A stretch of 37,342 nucleotides of DNA, taken from positions 1 through 37,342 of the forward strand of contig DAIEHR010000260.1 of assembly GCA_027353465.1 (NCBI GenBank). Direction: 5' to 3'. Made by a program: the position numbers and the translations under genes. A model generated the notes under the pieces. That model did no database searches, was not told where the DNA came from, and saw only the letters and a list, made by a program, of their open reading frames with translations. Below are positions 26,081 to 33,908 of this stretch, piece by piece. Every line of letters starts with the position of its first letter. The stretch's first letter is position 1. The DNA comes from Acetobacteraceae bacterium. GTDB lineage: Bacteria; Pseudomonadota; Alphaproteobacteria; Acetobacterales; Acetobacteraceae.

Positions 26081-27781
26081 TTAAGCCGCCCTTACCCCTG
26101 CGACGAAGGTCGTTGCCTCGGCCGATAGCTGTTCCGCCTGCTTTGACAGTTCCGATGCTGAACTCAGCAGCAGGCTGGCGGCGGACCCGGTTTCGCTCGT
26201 GGTCTGGCTGACCCCGCCGATCCCGGTCGTGACGTCCTGCGCCGCATGGGCGGTCTGTTGCACCGTTCGGGCGATTTCCGACGTGGCTGAGCCTTGTTGC
26301 TCAACCGCCGCGGCAATGGCCGAAGCGATCATGCTGACCTCATCAATCGTGGTTGCGATGCCGCGGATGGCCTCAACGGCCTCTTTGGTGTCGGACTGAA
26401 TCTGATTGATCTGGGCGCCGATCTCCTCGGTGGCTTTGCCGGTCTGATTGGCCAGGCTTTTCACCTCCGAAGCAACCACGGCGAATCCCTTCCCGGCGTC
26501 GCCGGCACGGGCCGCTTCGATCGTGGCGTTCAGCGCAAGAAGGTTGGTCTGACTGGCGATGTTAGTGATCAACCCGACCACAGCGCCGATCTTCTCCGCG
26601 CCTTCCGCCAGTGCCCGAACAATGGCGTCGGTGCGCTTGGCGTCAGCCACCGCGCGGGCAGTGATTTTCGACGATTGAGCCACCTGGCGGCTGATCTCGC
26701 CGATCGACGCGCTCAATTCCTCGCTTGCCGATGCCACGGTCTGCAAACCGCCGCTGGCTTCTTCCGCCGCCGAGGAAACGGTCGCCGCTTGGCGATATCC
26801 TTCGCCGGCCGATGCCGTCAGTGACCGCGCGGTAGTTTCCAATGCCGCCGAACCGGTGGATAGCTGTCCTACCAGATGAACGATCTTGGTTTCGAAGCCA
26901 TCCGCCAAGCGGGACAGGATTCCTTTCTGCGCCATCGACGCCTGCTGTTTTGCCGTATCCTGTTCCGCCCGCAGCCGCTCGGTTTCCGTCATGTTGCTCT
27001 TGAACACCAGAACCGTGGCAGCCATCTGGCCGATTTCGTCGCGCCGATCCGTTCCTGGAATCGCGGTCGTGAGGTCGCCTTTTGCCAACCGGTCCATTGC
27101 CGCCTTCAGGCTGCCTAATGAGCCGGTGATGTCCCGGTTGATCAGCCATGCCGCAAGGGTGGTCAGCAGCAGGACCGCACCCCCGAACTCAGTCATCCGC
27201 ACCACCGAACTATAAAACTCAGCATCCAGATCGTCGGTATAGGCACCGGCGAAGAACACCATTTCCCATGGTTGGAATCGAGTGGCGGCGACGATTTTGG
27301 GCTGCGGCGTTGTCTGTCCCGGCTTGGGAAACATATAAGTTGCGACGCCGTTGTCGGCGGCACCCAAGGCCTCGACAATCAGGCTGCCGATCGGCTTGCC
27401 GGAAGCGGCATCAAGCGACTGAGGCGTGTTCTCCAGCTTGGCATTCACGCCATGCATCAAGGTCGCGCCGGTATGGGCGTCCAGTGCCCCCAAATAGCCG
27501 GTCCCGCCATCGTAACGCAGGGCGCGGACATCGCGGTGGAACTGGTCCAGCGCCTCTTGCCGGGTCATTTCATGTGCTGTCACCTGGGCCTCCAGGCTTG
27601 CCGCGAGAGTCGTGCCGGCGCTTACCACGGCCTGCAGTTTTTCGAGCCGGTCATTGCGCATGCGCTGATGCAGCGTATCCGCGCCGATGGCGCCGATGGC
27701 CACCATTGCCATTGCGGATAGTCCGAGCAACAGGGCCATCTTTGTGCCAAGTTTCAAATTACCGAGAAAGCTCACCGCGAT
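26081..27781 (-). CDS. Methyl-accepting chemotaxis protein with a periplasmic Cache sensor
   Basis: This chemoreceptor is about 566 residues. A TM helix (about 15-33) is followed by a single-Cache-type periplasmic domain (to about 190) with ALRYDGGTGYLGALDAHTG, the pattern of sCache_2 sensors for small carboxylates or similar ligands. A second TM (about 200-218), a HAMP domain and the cytoplasmic signalling helices come next. The hairpin tip LITNIASQTNLLALNATIEA-ARAG is fully conserved. No C-terminal CheR-docking pentapeptide is visible. The start is uncertain: ATG 27781 or TTG 27802, which has AGAGG three bases upstream. It is convergent with cysE with a 12-base gap. No other chemotaxis gene is in the window. 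Confidence 0.92.
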   Translation of the reverse strand: MAVSFLGNLKLGTKMALLLGLSAMAMVAIGAIGADTLHQRMRNDRLEKLQAVVSAGTTLAASLEAQVTAHEMTRQEALDQFHRDVRALRYDGGTGYLGALDAHTGATLMHGVNAKLENTPQSLDAASGKPIGSLIVEALGAADNGVATYMFPKPGQTTPQPKIVAATRFQPWEMVFFAGAYTDDLDAEFYSSVVRMTEFGGAVLLLTTLAAWLINRDITGSLGSLKAAMDRLAKGDLTTAIPGTDRRDEIGQMAATVLVFKSNMTETERLRAEQDTAKQQASMAQKGILSRLADGFETKIVHLVGQLSTGSAALETTARSLTASAGEGYRQAATVSSAAEEASGGLQTVASASEELSASIGEISRQVAQSSKITARAVADAKRTDAIVRALAEGAEKIGAVVGLITNIASQTNLLALNATIEAARAGDAGKGFAVVASEVKSLANQTGKATEEIGAQINQIQSDTKEAVEAIRGIATTIDEVSMIASAIAAAVEQQGSATSEIARTVQQTAHAAQDVTTGIGGVSQTTSETGSAASLLLSSASELSKQAEQLSAEATTFVAGVRAA

Positions 27782-27802
27782 CATCCTTTTCAGCCGCTTC
27801 AA

Positions 27803-28078
27803 TGTCCTCTTACCGGTTATAGGTTAACAAAACATAAATGCAGGCCGGTGTTTTTGATTCGCGATCCGGTAGCGGATTTAAGCCACGGGCAACCCACCGG
27901 CTCGTTATGGCGCCGTACAACTGGCCGGACGCGGCGGCAACACGCGAGCGGGACTACCCGCGGCCAAACGGGCGACCAAACAAGCGGTCCGCATGCCACC
28001 TGCGACGACGCCGCCACGGCGAGTCTTCGACCTGCCGCGGGCGTGGCCCTGAACCTTTGGGACCGCGACCGAAGCCCA
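27803..28078. other. Intergenic region of 276 bases without a recognisable gene
   Basis: I translated this stretch in both directions and saw no recognisable protein. The part next to the chemoreceptor (27820-27845) is AT-rich and, on the minus strand, contains TATAAC near 27820, a possible -10 element. I see nothing else. Confidence 0.5.
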
Positions 28079-28690
28079 TTACATTGGCGGTACAAGTCCG
28101 TCCTTGCCGACGCCAACACGGGTGGCCGTCAGCGTCCCGTCCTCGCCCCTGGCGACGAAAGCGATGATGTGCGCGCCCTTCTTCAGCGCGTCGCGCGTCG
28201 CCGGCTCATAAGTAATGACCGGCACCTTTTCCGGTACGAACACTTTCTGCTCGCCGCCCTTGTAGGTCAGCGTCAGCAATCGCCCGTTGGTGACCTTCAG
28301 ATCCCCGACCGTGCCGTTCGTCATCGTGCTGCCCGTGCCCAGGTCCCACGGCCGGTGGCCTTCGCCGACACCGCGCATCGACTCTGGAAACACCTGGATT
28401 TCCAGTGCCTTTAGCGTCCCGTCCGGTTGGGTGACCGCGGCAGTGCCAATAAAAGAGCCCGGCTTGATTGCCTCGATGGAGATCGGTTCGATCAGCGTGT
28501 AGCCCGCATCCGCCGCCAGCTTCATCGTCAGATGCTCGCCACTCCGGGTCGTTACATGCATTGACGTCCCATCCACCGCGTCGATCGTCCCGCGAACCCT
28601 GCTCATGGGCAGCGGCGTCTGGGCGAATGCCGCACCACCGAACCCAATAATGGCCATGGCGACGAACATTGTGCGCCTCGATACCGACAT
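28079..28690 (-). CDS. Small exported protein of unknown function (DUF5666-like)
   Basis: This is a predicted periplasmic protein of 203 residues. The N-terminus is a signal peptide (RRTMFVAMAIIGFGGAAFAQ). The remainder is rich in beta strands and has two similar OB-like stretches: VRGTIDAVDGTSMHVTTRSG and VGDLKVTNGRLLTLTYKGGE. This recalls DUF5666-type repeats, although I cannot confirm the family by eye. Its ATG 28690 has a good GGGAGCTGAA ribosome-binding site; a longer reading frame upstream is rejected because it would lack a signal peptide. It is divergent from the deacetylase gene across 153 bases. Confidence 0.75.
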   Translation of the reverse strand: MSVSRRTMFVAMAIIGFGGAAFAQTPLPMSRVRGTIDAVDGTSMHVTTRSGEHLTMKLAADAGYTLIEPISIEAIKPGSFIGTAAVTQPDGTLKALEIQVFPESMRGVGEGHRPWDLGTGSTMTNGTVGDLKVTNGRLLTLTYKGGEQKVFVPEKVPVITYEPATRDALKKGAHIIAFVARGEDGTLTATRVGVGKDGLVPPM

Positions 28691-28843
28691 TTCAGCTCCC
28701 CTTTTTTCAGTGTCGCTTACGTAGTCGGAATAGCGGGCATGGTAAGTCCTGACCCCGCCGATTTCGGCTGTCGCACTGCACAATCATACGGTAATGCCCG
28801 AACTGGACAAACGCCTGAACCGTACAAATGAAGGTATCGAAGC

Positions 28844-29866
28844 ATGATCGTGATAACCACCGACCACGCCGAGCACGATCCTAACAGGTTCACCCTCCCC
28901 ACCGACACCCGCCCATACTGGGAGGTTCCAGCCAGGGCCGACACGCTGCTGGCCACGCTCGGTGCGGCCGGCATCCCCTCCCAACCCGCGAAAGACCACG
29001 GTTTGGCGCCGATCGCGCGCATCCATGACGCAGGCTATCTGCGCTTCCTGGAAACCGCCTTCTCCCGGTGGCAGGCATTGCCGAACGCCGCCCCGATCCT
29101 GCGCGCGCCGGCTTATGCCGTCCGCCACGGCGGCCGCTGCCCGGACGCCGTGGCGGGGCAGGCGGGATGGTACCTCAGCAGCGTCACCTCGCCGATCGTT
29201 GAGGCGACGTTTGCTGCCGCCGTCGGCTCTGCCCATGCCGCGATCGATGCGGCCGATGCGGTCTTGGCTGGCCAGCCGGTTGCCTATGCGCTGTGCCGCC
29301 CGCCCGGCCATCACGCCCATACCGATATGGCGGGTGGGTTCTGCTATCTGAACAACGCCGCGATCGCCGCACAGCGCATGCTGGATGCCGGCACCTTCCC
29401 GGTGGCGATCCTGGATTTCGACGTCCATCACGGCAACGGCACACAACAGATTTTCTACCAGCGCGACGACGTATTCTACGCCTCGGTCCATGGCGACCCG
29501 GCCGGGCTGTATCCGTGGTTCGCCGGATATGCGGACGAAACCGGACAGGGCAGGGGCGTCGGCTGGAACCTGAACCTGCCGTTGCCGCCCGGCACGGGTA
29601 ACGACGGCTTCACCGCTGCCACCGGCCAGGCACTGGAAGCCATCGCCGCCAAGCGTCCCGCCGCGTTGGTCGTTTCCCTGGGCTTCGATGCGCAGGATGG
29701 CGACCCGGCGGCCAATCTGTCCGTCGATGCAAAGGGCTTCGCCGTCGTTGGCCGTCAGGTCGCCGCTTTGGGTTTGCCGACCCTGCTGGTGCAAGAGGGT
29801 GGCTACCTTGTCGAACGCCTTGGTTCAAACCTGACCGCATTTCTGACCGGCCTGGGCGTCCTGTAG
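28844..29866 (+). CDS. Histone-deacetylase-family amidohydrolase, acetylpolyamine amidohydrolase type
   Basis: This zinc-dependent deacetylase of 340 residues is probably cytoplasmic. It carries all expected active-site residues: H156-H157 (RPPGHHAHTDMAGGFCYLNN), the metal ligands D193 and H195 (ILDFDVHHGNGTQQ) and D282 (SLGFDAQDGDP), and the catalytic tyrosine Y321 (EGGYL). The spacing matches Mycoplana acetylpolyamine amidohydrolase (341 residues), so acetylated polyamines or related amides are the likely substrates. It is followed after one base by the solute-binding protein gene. No ABC permease genes are present. Class II HDAC-like proteins with other substrates are the alternative. Confidence 0.93.
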   Translation: MIVITTDHAEHDPNRFTLPTDTRPYWEVPARADTLLATLGAAGIPSQPAKDHGLAPIARIHDAGYLRFLETAFSRWQALPNAAPILRAPAYAVRHGGRCPDAVAGQAGWYLSSVTSPIVEATFAAAVGSAHAAIDAADAVLAGQPVAYALCRPPGHHAHTDMAGGFCYLNNAAIAAQRMLDAGTFPVAILDFDVHHGNGTQQIFYQRDDVFYASVHGDPAGLYPWFAGYADETGQGRGVGWNLNLPLPPGTGNDGFTAATGQALEAIAAKRPAALVVSLGFDAQDGDPAANLSVDAKGFAVVGRQVAALGLPTLLVQEGGYLVERLGSNLTAFLTGLGVL

Positions 29867-29867
29867 G

Positions 29868-31439
29868 GTGCGTCGCCGCACATTCCTGGCCGCCGCGAGC
29901 GCGCTTGCCGCCCGCAGCATTGGCCGGAGCACAGAGGCATCGGTGCTACGTTTCATGCCGCAATCCGATCTGGCGATCCTGGACCCGATCTACACCGCGG
30001 CCTACGTCACCCGTAACCATGCCATGATGGTTTTTGACACTCTTTATGGCACCGACCGGGAAACCCGGGTGTCGCCGCAGATGGTTGCCGGCCACACCGT
30101 CAGCGACGACGGCCTGACCTGGAACCTGACGTTGCGCGAAGGTCTGCGCTGGCACGATGGCCAACCGGTCCTGGCCCGCGATTGCGTCGCCAGCGTCCGC
30201 CGTTGGGCGGCCCGCGACAGTTTCGGGCAGACGCTGATCGGGGTGACCGACGAATTGTCTGCCCCGGACGACACGACCATCCGGTTTCGGCTGAAACGTC
30301 CGTTTCCGCTGCTGCCGGCGGCGCTGGGCAAGCCCGGCTCCAGCATTTGCGCGATGATGCCCGAACGGCTGGCACTGACCGATCCCTTCAAGCAGATCAC
30401 CGAGATGGTCGGCAGCGGCCCGTTCCGCTTCAAGGCCGATGAACGCAACGCCGGCTCGCTTGTGGTCTATGAGCGCAACCCCTTCTATGTGCCGAACCCT
30501 TTGGGCGCCAGCAGTTTCACCGCCGGCCCCAAGGTCGCCTATGTGGACCGTGTGGAATGGCATGTGATCCCCGATGCCGGCACCGCGGCCGCCGCCATTC
30601 AGTCCGGCGAGATGGACTGGTGGGAGGTCCCGTCCTTCGATCTATTGCCGCTGTTGCGGCGAAACCCCGACCTGACGATTCCCGAACCTGACCCGATGGG
30701 GTTTCTGGGCAATATGCGGCTGAACCACCTGCGGCCGCCGTTCAATAATCCCGCGATCCGACGCGCCCTGCTGAGTGCGATCAGCCAGGAAGACTACATG
30801 TCCGCGGCGGCAGCCGATCCCGCCAACTGGCGCGCCGGCGTCGGTGTGTTCTGCCCCGCCTCGCCGATGGCGAGTAACGCTGGCATGCAAGTGCTGAACA
30901 GTCCGCGTGACCTGACCGCCGTGAAGAAATCCATAGAAGCGGCTGGCTACAACGGCGAGCGTACCGTCGTGCTTGTCCCCTCCGACCTGGCGTTACTTAA
31001 GGCGCTTGGTGATGTCGGCGCCGATCTGTTGCAGCGCATCGGCATGAATGTCGATCCGCAATACCTGGACTGGGGAAGCACGTTGCAACGCCTGTCAAAA
31101 ACTGACCCGGTGGCGCAGGGCGGGTGGAGTATGTTTCACACCTACTGGTCGGGCCTGGATGAGTACGATCCCGCCCAACATACCTATCTGCGGGGCAACG
31201 GGATGGCGGCGGGGCGCGGTTGGCCGACCAGCGAAAAGCTCGAATCCCTGCGCAATGAATGGTTGTTTGCCCCCGATGCCCAGGAACGCAAGGCCATCGC
31301 CGCGCGGATGCAAGAGCAGGCATTCATCGATGTCCCGTTCATCCCGCTAGGGCAGATCCTGCAGCCGACGGTGTTCCGCCGCAATGTGTCCGGTGTGTTG
31401 AGCGGCTATGCCCTGTTTTGGAACGTGAAGAAGGGGTAA
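29868..31439 (+). CDS. Tat-exported ABC transporter substrate-binding protein, family 5 (peptide/oligopeptide type)
   Basis: This periplasmic binding protein is 523 residues. Its N-terminus is a twin-arginine signal (MRRRTFLAAASALA, motif RRTFL). The mature part has SBP_bac_5 hallmarks: LDPIYTAAYVTRN, DGLTWNLTLREGLRWHDGQP, VGSGPFRF and NPAIRRALLSAISQ. Family 5 proteins bind peptides, opines, polyamine-like amides or nickel. Because it starts one base after the deacetylase stop (GTG 29868), it probably supplies substrate for that enzyme, though no permease or ATPase is encoded nearby and this link is inference. An 82-base gap precedes the next gene. Confidence 0.9.
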   Translation: MRRRTFLAAASALAARSIGRSTEASVLRFMPQSDLAILDPIYTAAYVTRNHAMMVFDTLYGTDRETRVSPQMVAGHTVSDDGLTWNLTLREGLRWHDGQPVLARDCVASVRRWAARDSFGQTLIGVTDELSAPDDTTIRFRLKRPFPLLPAALGKPGSSICAMMPERLALTDPFKQITEMVGSGPFRFKADERNAGSLVVYERNPFYVPNPLGASSFTAGPKVAYVDRVEWHVIPDAGTAAAAIQSGEMDWWEVPSFDLLPLLRRNPDLTIPEPDPMGFLGNMRLNHLRPPFNNPAIRRALLSAISQEDYMSAAAADPANWRAGVGVFCPASPMASNAGMQVLNSPRDLTAVKKSIEAAGYNGERTVVLVPSDLALLKALGDVGADLLQRIGMNVDPQYLDWGSTLQRLSKTDPVAQGGWSMFHTYWSGLDEYDPAQHTYLRGNGMAAGRGWPTSEKLESLRNEWLFAPDAQERKAIAARMQEQAFIDVPFIPLGQILQPTVFRRNVSGVLSGYALFWNVKKG

Positions 31440-31521
31440 CGGCGGCATCGTTTCCGGCGCTTGCATCGATCCTGGCCTTCGGTAATGACACCCCGATAAA
31501 GCAATTCCAGAAGGAGACCCC

Positions 31522-33249
31522 ATGCCACTCGACCAACCCCGCACCGGTTCCGACTGGATCGCACCCGACTGCGCCGGCATGGATTTCCATGGCACTGACC
31601 ATGGGTTGCGCGATCTTCTGGCGATTTACCTGCCCGCGGACGTTCTCGACCAACTGACACCGCATTACCAACGTCTGGGTCAGCTTGCGGGCGGGCGGCT
31701 GGACGAATTGGCCCGGGTCGCCGACCGCCATCCCCCGGTGCTGCATGCCCGGGACCGCTTCGGCCGGGACCTGGATTGGATCGAATACCATCCCGCCTAT
31801 CGCGAGATGGAACAGATCGCCTTCGGCGACTTCCAGTTCCACGCCATGAGTCACCGCGGCGGCGTCATGGGGATGGACCGCCCGCTGCCGCCGGTTGCTA
31901 AGTACGCCTTCCAGTACCTGTTCGTGCAGGGCGAGTTCGGCCTGATGTGTCCGATCAGCGTCACCGACACCTCAATCCACCTGATCCGCAAGTTCGGCAG
32001 TAACTCGCTGCAAGACTACCTGCTGCCCAAGATGCTGTCGGCCGATCCCTCCACTATGTGGAAGGGCACTCAGTTCATGACCGAAAAGGCCGGCGGATCG
32101 GATGTGGGCGCGATCGAGACCATCGCCCGCAACGAAGACGGCGTGTGGCGCCTGTTCGGCGAGAAATGGTTCTGTTCCCACACCGACGCCGACGTCGCCC
32201 TCATGCTCGCTCGGCCCGAGGGCGCGCCGTTGGGCACCAAGGGCCTGGCGCTGTTCGCGCTGCCGCGGCGCACCAAGGATGGCAAGCGTAACGCCTATCG
32301 GATCGTCCGGTTGAAGGACAAGCTGGGCACCAAATCCATGGCCAGCGGAGAAATCCGGCTAGAGGGCGCCGAGGCCTATCTGGTGGGCCAGCAGGATCAG
32401 GGCCTGAAGCAGATGATGGAGCAGGTTAACCTGTCCCGCCTGTCGCATGGCGTCCGCGCCGCGGCGATGATGCGGCGCTGCATGAACGAGGCATTGGCGG
32501 CGTCGCGCGGACGTTCGGCCTTCGGCCAAACCGTGGCGGATTTCCCCCTGATGCGCCGGCAACTCATGAAAATGCTCGTCCCCGCCGAACAGGCGTTGTC
32601 GATGGCACTGTGTACCGCCGACGCGCTGGGCCGTGGTGCAAGGTCTGAACTGCGCATCCTGACCGGCCTGCTGAAACTGCGCGCCTGCCGCGATAACGCA
32701 ACGGTCGCCACCGCCGCGATGGAGGCCAGGGGCGGCAATGGCTACATCGAGGACTGGGTCAATCCAAGGTTGATCCGCGACGCGCAGGTCGGGCTGCTGT
32801 GGGAGGGCACCAGCAACATCAACGCGCTGGACGTGATCACCCGGGCTGTGGGCAAGTCCGGCGCGCATCTGGCGCTGCAATCGATGCTGAAAGCTCGGCT
32901 CGCCGAGGCGACCACACTGCCGGCGCCGTTTCGCTCGGCTCTGGATGGCGTGCTGGACCGGGCGATTACCCTTGCTGAACGGGTTGCTGGCAACGGGCAG
33001 GAGACGTTGGCGCGTCAGGCGGCAACGGCGCTGTACGATGTGTCCAGCGCAATTCTACTGGCGTGGGAAGGGTCCCGTACCGGCGCGGACGCAAGGCGCG
33101 CGCTGCTGTCGCGTTTCGTGCTGGCCCACCGTCTGACCGCCGCCGATCCGCTGGCACCGGAGGAGGCTGCCTGGGAAGCCCCAGCGACCGCCGCGCTGCT
33201 GGGCGATAGGCGGCTTGATATGGATGCTGTGGCTACATTGCTGGTGTAA
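31522..33249 (+). CDS. AidB-like acyl-CoA dehydrogenase
   Basis: This FAD-dependent acyl-CoA dehydrogenase, 575 residues, is longer than short-chain enzymes (about 380) and resembles the AidB group. FGLMCPISVTDTSIHLIRKF, WKGTQFMTEKAGGSDVG and WFCSHTDADVALMLARPEG correspond to the AidB FAD-binding core. The C-terminal AMEARGGNGYIEDW and LIRDAQVGLLWEGTSNINAL segments are diagnostic. The EGTSNI glutamate position is kept, so dehydrogenase activity is possible. ATG 31522 has a good AAGGAGA ribosome-binding site. It may be cotranscribed with the deacetylase/SBP genes (82-base gap), but the pathway link is unclear. E. coli AidB is a DNA-alkylation-response protein, whereas many relatives degrade fatty or branched acyl groups. 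Confidence 0.9.
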   Translation: MPLDQPRTGSDWIAPDCAGMDFHGTDHGLRDLLAIYLPADVLDQLTPHYQRLGQLAGGRLDELARVADRHPPVLHARDRFGRDLDWIEYHPAYREMEQIAFGDFQFHAMSHRGGVMGMDRPLPPVAKYAFQYLFVQGEFGLMCPISVTDTSIHLIRKFGSNSLQDYLLPKMLSADPSTMWKGTQFMTEKAGGSDVGAIETIARNEDGVWRLFGEKWFCSHTDADVALMLARPEGAPLGTKGLALFALPRRTKDGKRNAYRIVRLKDKLGTKSMASGEIRLEGAEAYLVGQQDQGLKQMMEQVNLSRLSHGVRAAAMMRRCMNEALAASRGRSAFGQTVADFPLMRRQLMKMLVPAEQALSMALCTADALGRGARSELRILTGLLKLRACRDNATVATAAMEARGGNGYIEDWVNPRLIRDAQVGLLWEGTSNINALDVITRAVGKSGAHLALQSMLKARLAEATTLPAPFRSALDGVLDRAITLAERVAGNGQETLARQAATALYDVSSAILLAWEGSRTGADARRALLSRFVLAHRLTAADPLAPEEAAWEAPATAALLGDRRLDMDAVATLLV

Positions 33250-33276
33250 CGAGTACGGCGGAAGGTCCCAAGGGTC

Positions 33277-33300
33277 GGCCCCCGGAAGCCCCGGGGTGCC
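33277..33300. terminator. GC-rich hairpin between convergent genes
   Basis: CCCCGG (33280-33285) pairs with CCGGGG (33291-33296) around AAGCC, extended by GGC/GCC after a one-base bulge. It lies between the ends of the acyl-CoA dehydrogenase gene (+) and brnA (-), where a bidirectional terminator is expected. There is no T-run on either side. Confidence 0.4.
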
Positions 33301-33307
33301 AACCCAT

Positions 33308-33604
33308 TTAGTTTTCCAGCGTCGGCATATGCTCGCGCAGGATTTGATTGATGCGCGCCTGCCAGCCGGATCCGCTGCGGCGGTATGCTTCCAGGAGATC
33401 GACGTCCAGCCGCAGAGTTTGGTTGACCTTCTTGTCGGCTTTCGCCGGCCGGCCGCGGCCGCGCTTGATTATCTCGCCGGCTTCGGGGCCGAACACCTCG
33501 GCAAACACCTCGGCGGCCGGCCGAGCGTCGCGGATGGATTCACTGGTCCATTCCGGGTTGATTTCATCCGGCCGGGAAGTCTTGTCGTCCTTTTTGTTGC
33601 TCAT
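33308..33604 (-). CDS. brnA: BrnA antitoxin
   Basis: This 98-residue protein is the BrnA antitoxin, a ribbon-helix-helix repressor that neutralises BrnT and represses the operon. The C-terminal half carries the diagnostic pattern: NQTLRLDVDLLEAYRRSG, then GWQARINQILREHM. An acidic N-terminal half is expected to bind the toxin. The preferred start is ATG 33604 (GAGG nine bases upstream) over a TTG at 33613. The gene overlaps the brnT end by 41 bases, so the two are translated from one transcript, toxin first. That is the usual brnTA order. Confidence 0.9.
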   Translation of the reverse strand: MSNKKDDKTSRPDEINPEWTSESIRDARPAAEVFAEVFGPEAGEIIKRGRGRPAKADKKVNQTLRLDVDLLEAYRRSGSGWQARINQILREHMPTLEN

Positions 33605-33857
33605 ACCAACCAACCTCTTTCCAATGGGCCTTGCGAAAGCTGATCACATGCACCGCGCGATTCTGGTATGTGACCATCGCCGCGTGAAGCCGCGACCCCA
33701 AATAAGCCAGCACCAGTATCCGGCGCTCTCCGTAGTCTTTGCGGCGGTCTTCGCGGGCGATCGCCGTATGCCAATCCAGATCCTCGACCAAGCTGAACGG
33801 AAGCTCGCGTTCCGCGATGTTTTTGGCATCCTTGGCCGGATCGAACCTGACGCGCAT
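33564..33857 (-). CDS. brnT: BrnT toxin (ribonuclease)
   Basis: BrnT is a RelE-fold ribonuclease that inhibits translation. The 97 residues show the family order: FDPAKDAKNIAERELPFSLV at the start, the ERRILVLAYLGSRLHAAMVTY strand block, then VHVISFRKAHWKEVGWYE at the end with the basic and aromatic residues implicated in activity. The ATG at 33857 has GGAGG eight bases upstream. The leader (33860-33908) is strongly AT-rich for this chromosome and contains a CGCA/TGCG dyad, probably the BrnA operator. The pair sits between the acyl-CoA dehydrogenase and DUF2336 genes and may have arrived by transfer. Confidence 0.88.
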   Translation of the reverse strand: MRVRFDPAKDAKNIAERELPFSLVEDLDWHTAIAREDRRKDYGERRILVLAYLGSRLHAAMVTYQNRAVHVISFRKAHWKEVGWYEQQKGRQDFPAG

Positions 33858-33868
33858 TTCTAAGCCTC

Positions 33869-33881
33869 CGCATAATTTGCG
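33869..33881. promoter_or_regulatory. Dyad CGCATAATTTGCG in the brnT leader, operator candidate
   Basis: The 13-base near-palindrome has CGCA/TGCG arms with one mismatched pair inside, and lies 12-24 bases upstream of the brnT ATG. It is followed upstream on the minus strand by an AT-rich TTTATTATT stretch that could be the -10 region. BrnA homologues autoregulate by binding inverted repeats in such leaders. The exact half-sites here are inference. Confidence 0.4.
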
Positions 33882-33908
33882 TCAATAATAAAAGCTGTAG
33901 CTAAAAAA

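Noticed and set aside
27838-28414. Plus-strand frames (109 and 188 codons) between the chemoreceptor and the exported protein gene
   Set aside because: Arginine-rich, without a domain or ribosome-binding site, and partly antisense to the exported protein gene. No support for expression.
28844-31439. Complete peptide ABC uptake operon
   Set aside because: Only the binding protein is present; no permease or ATPase genes occur within the window.
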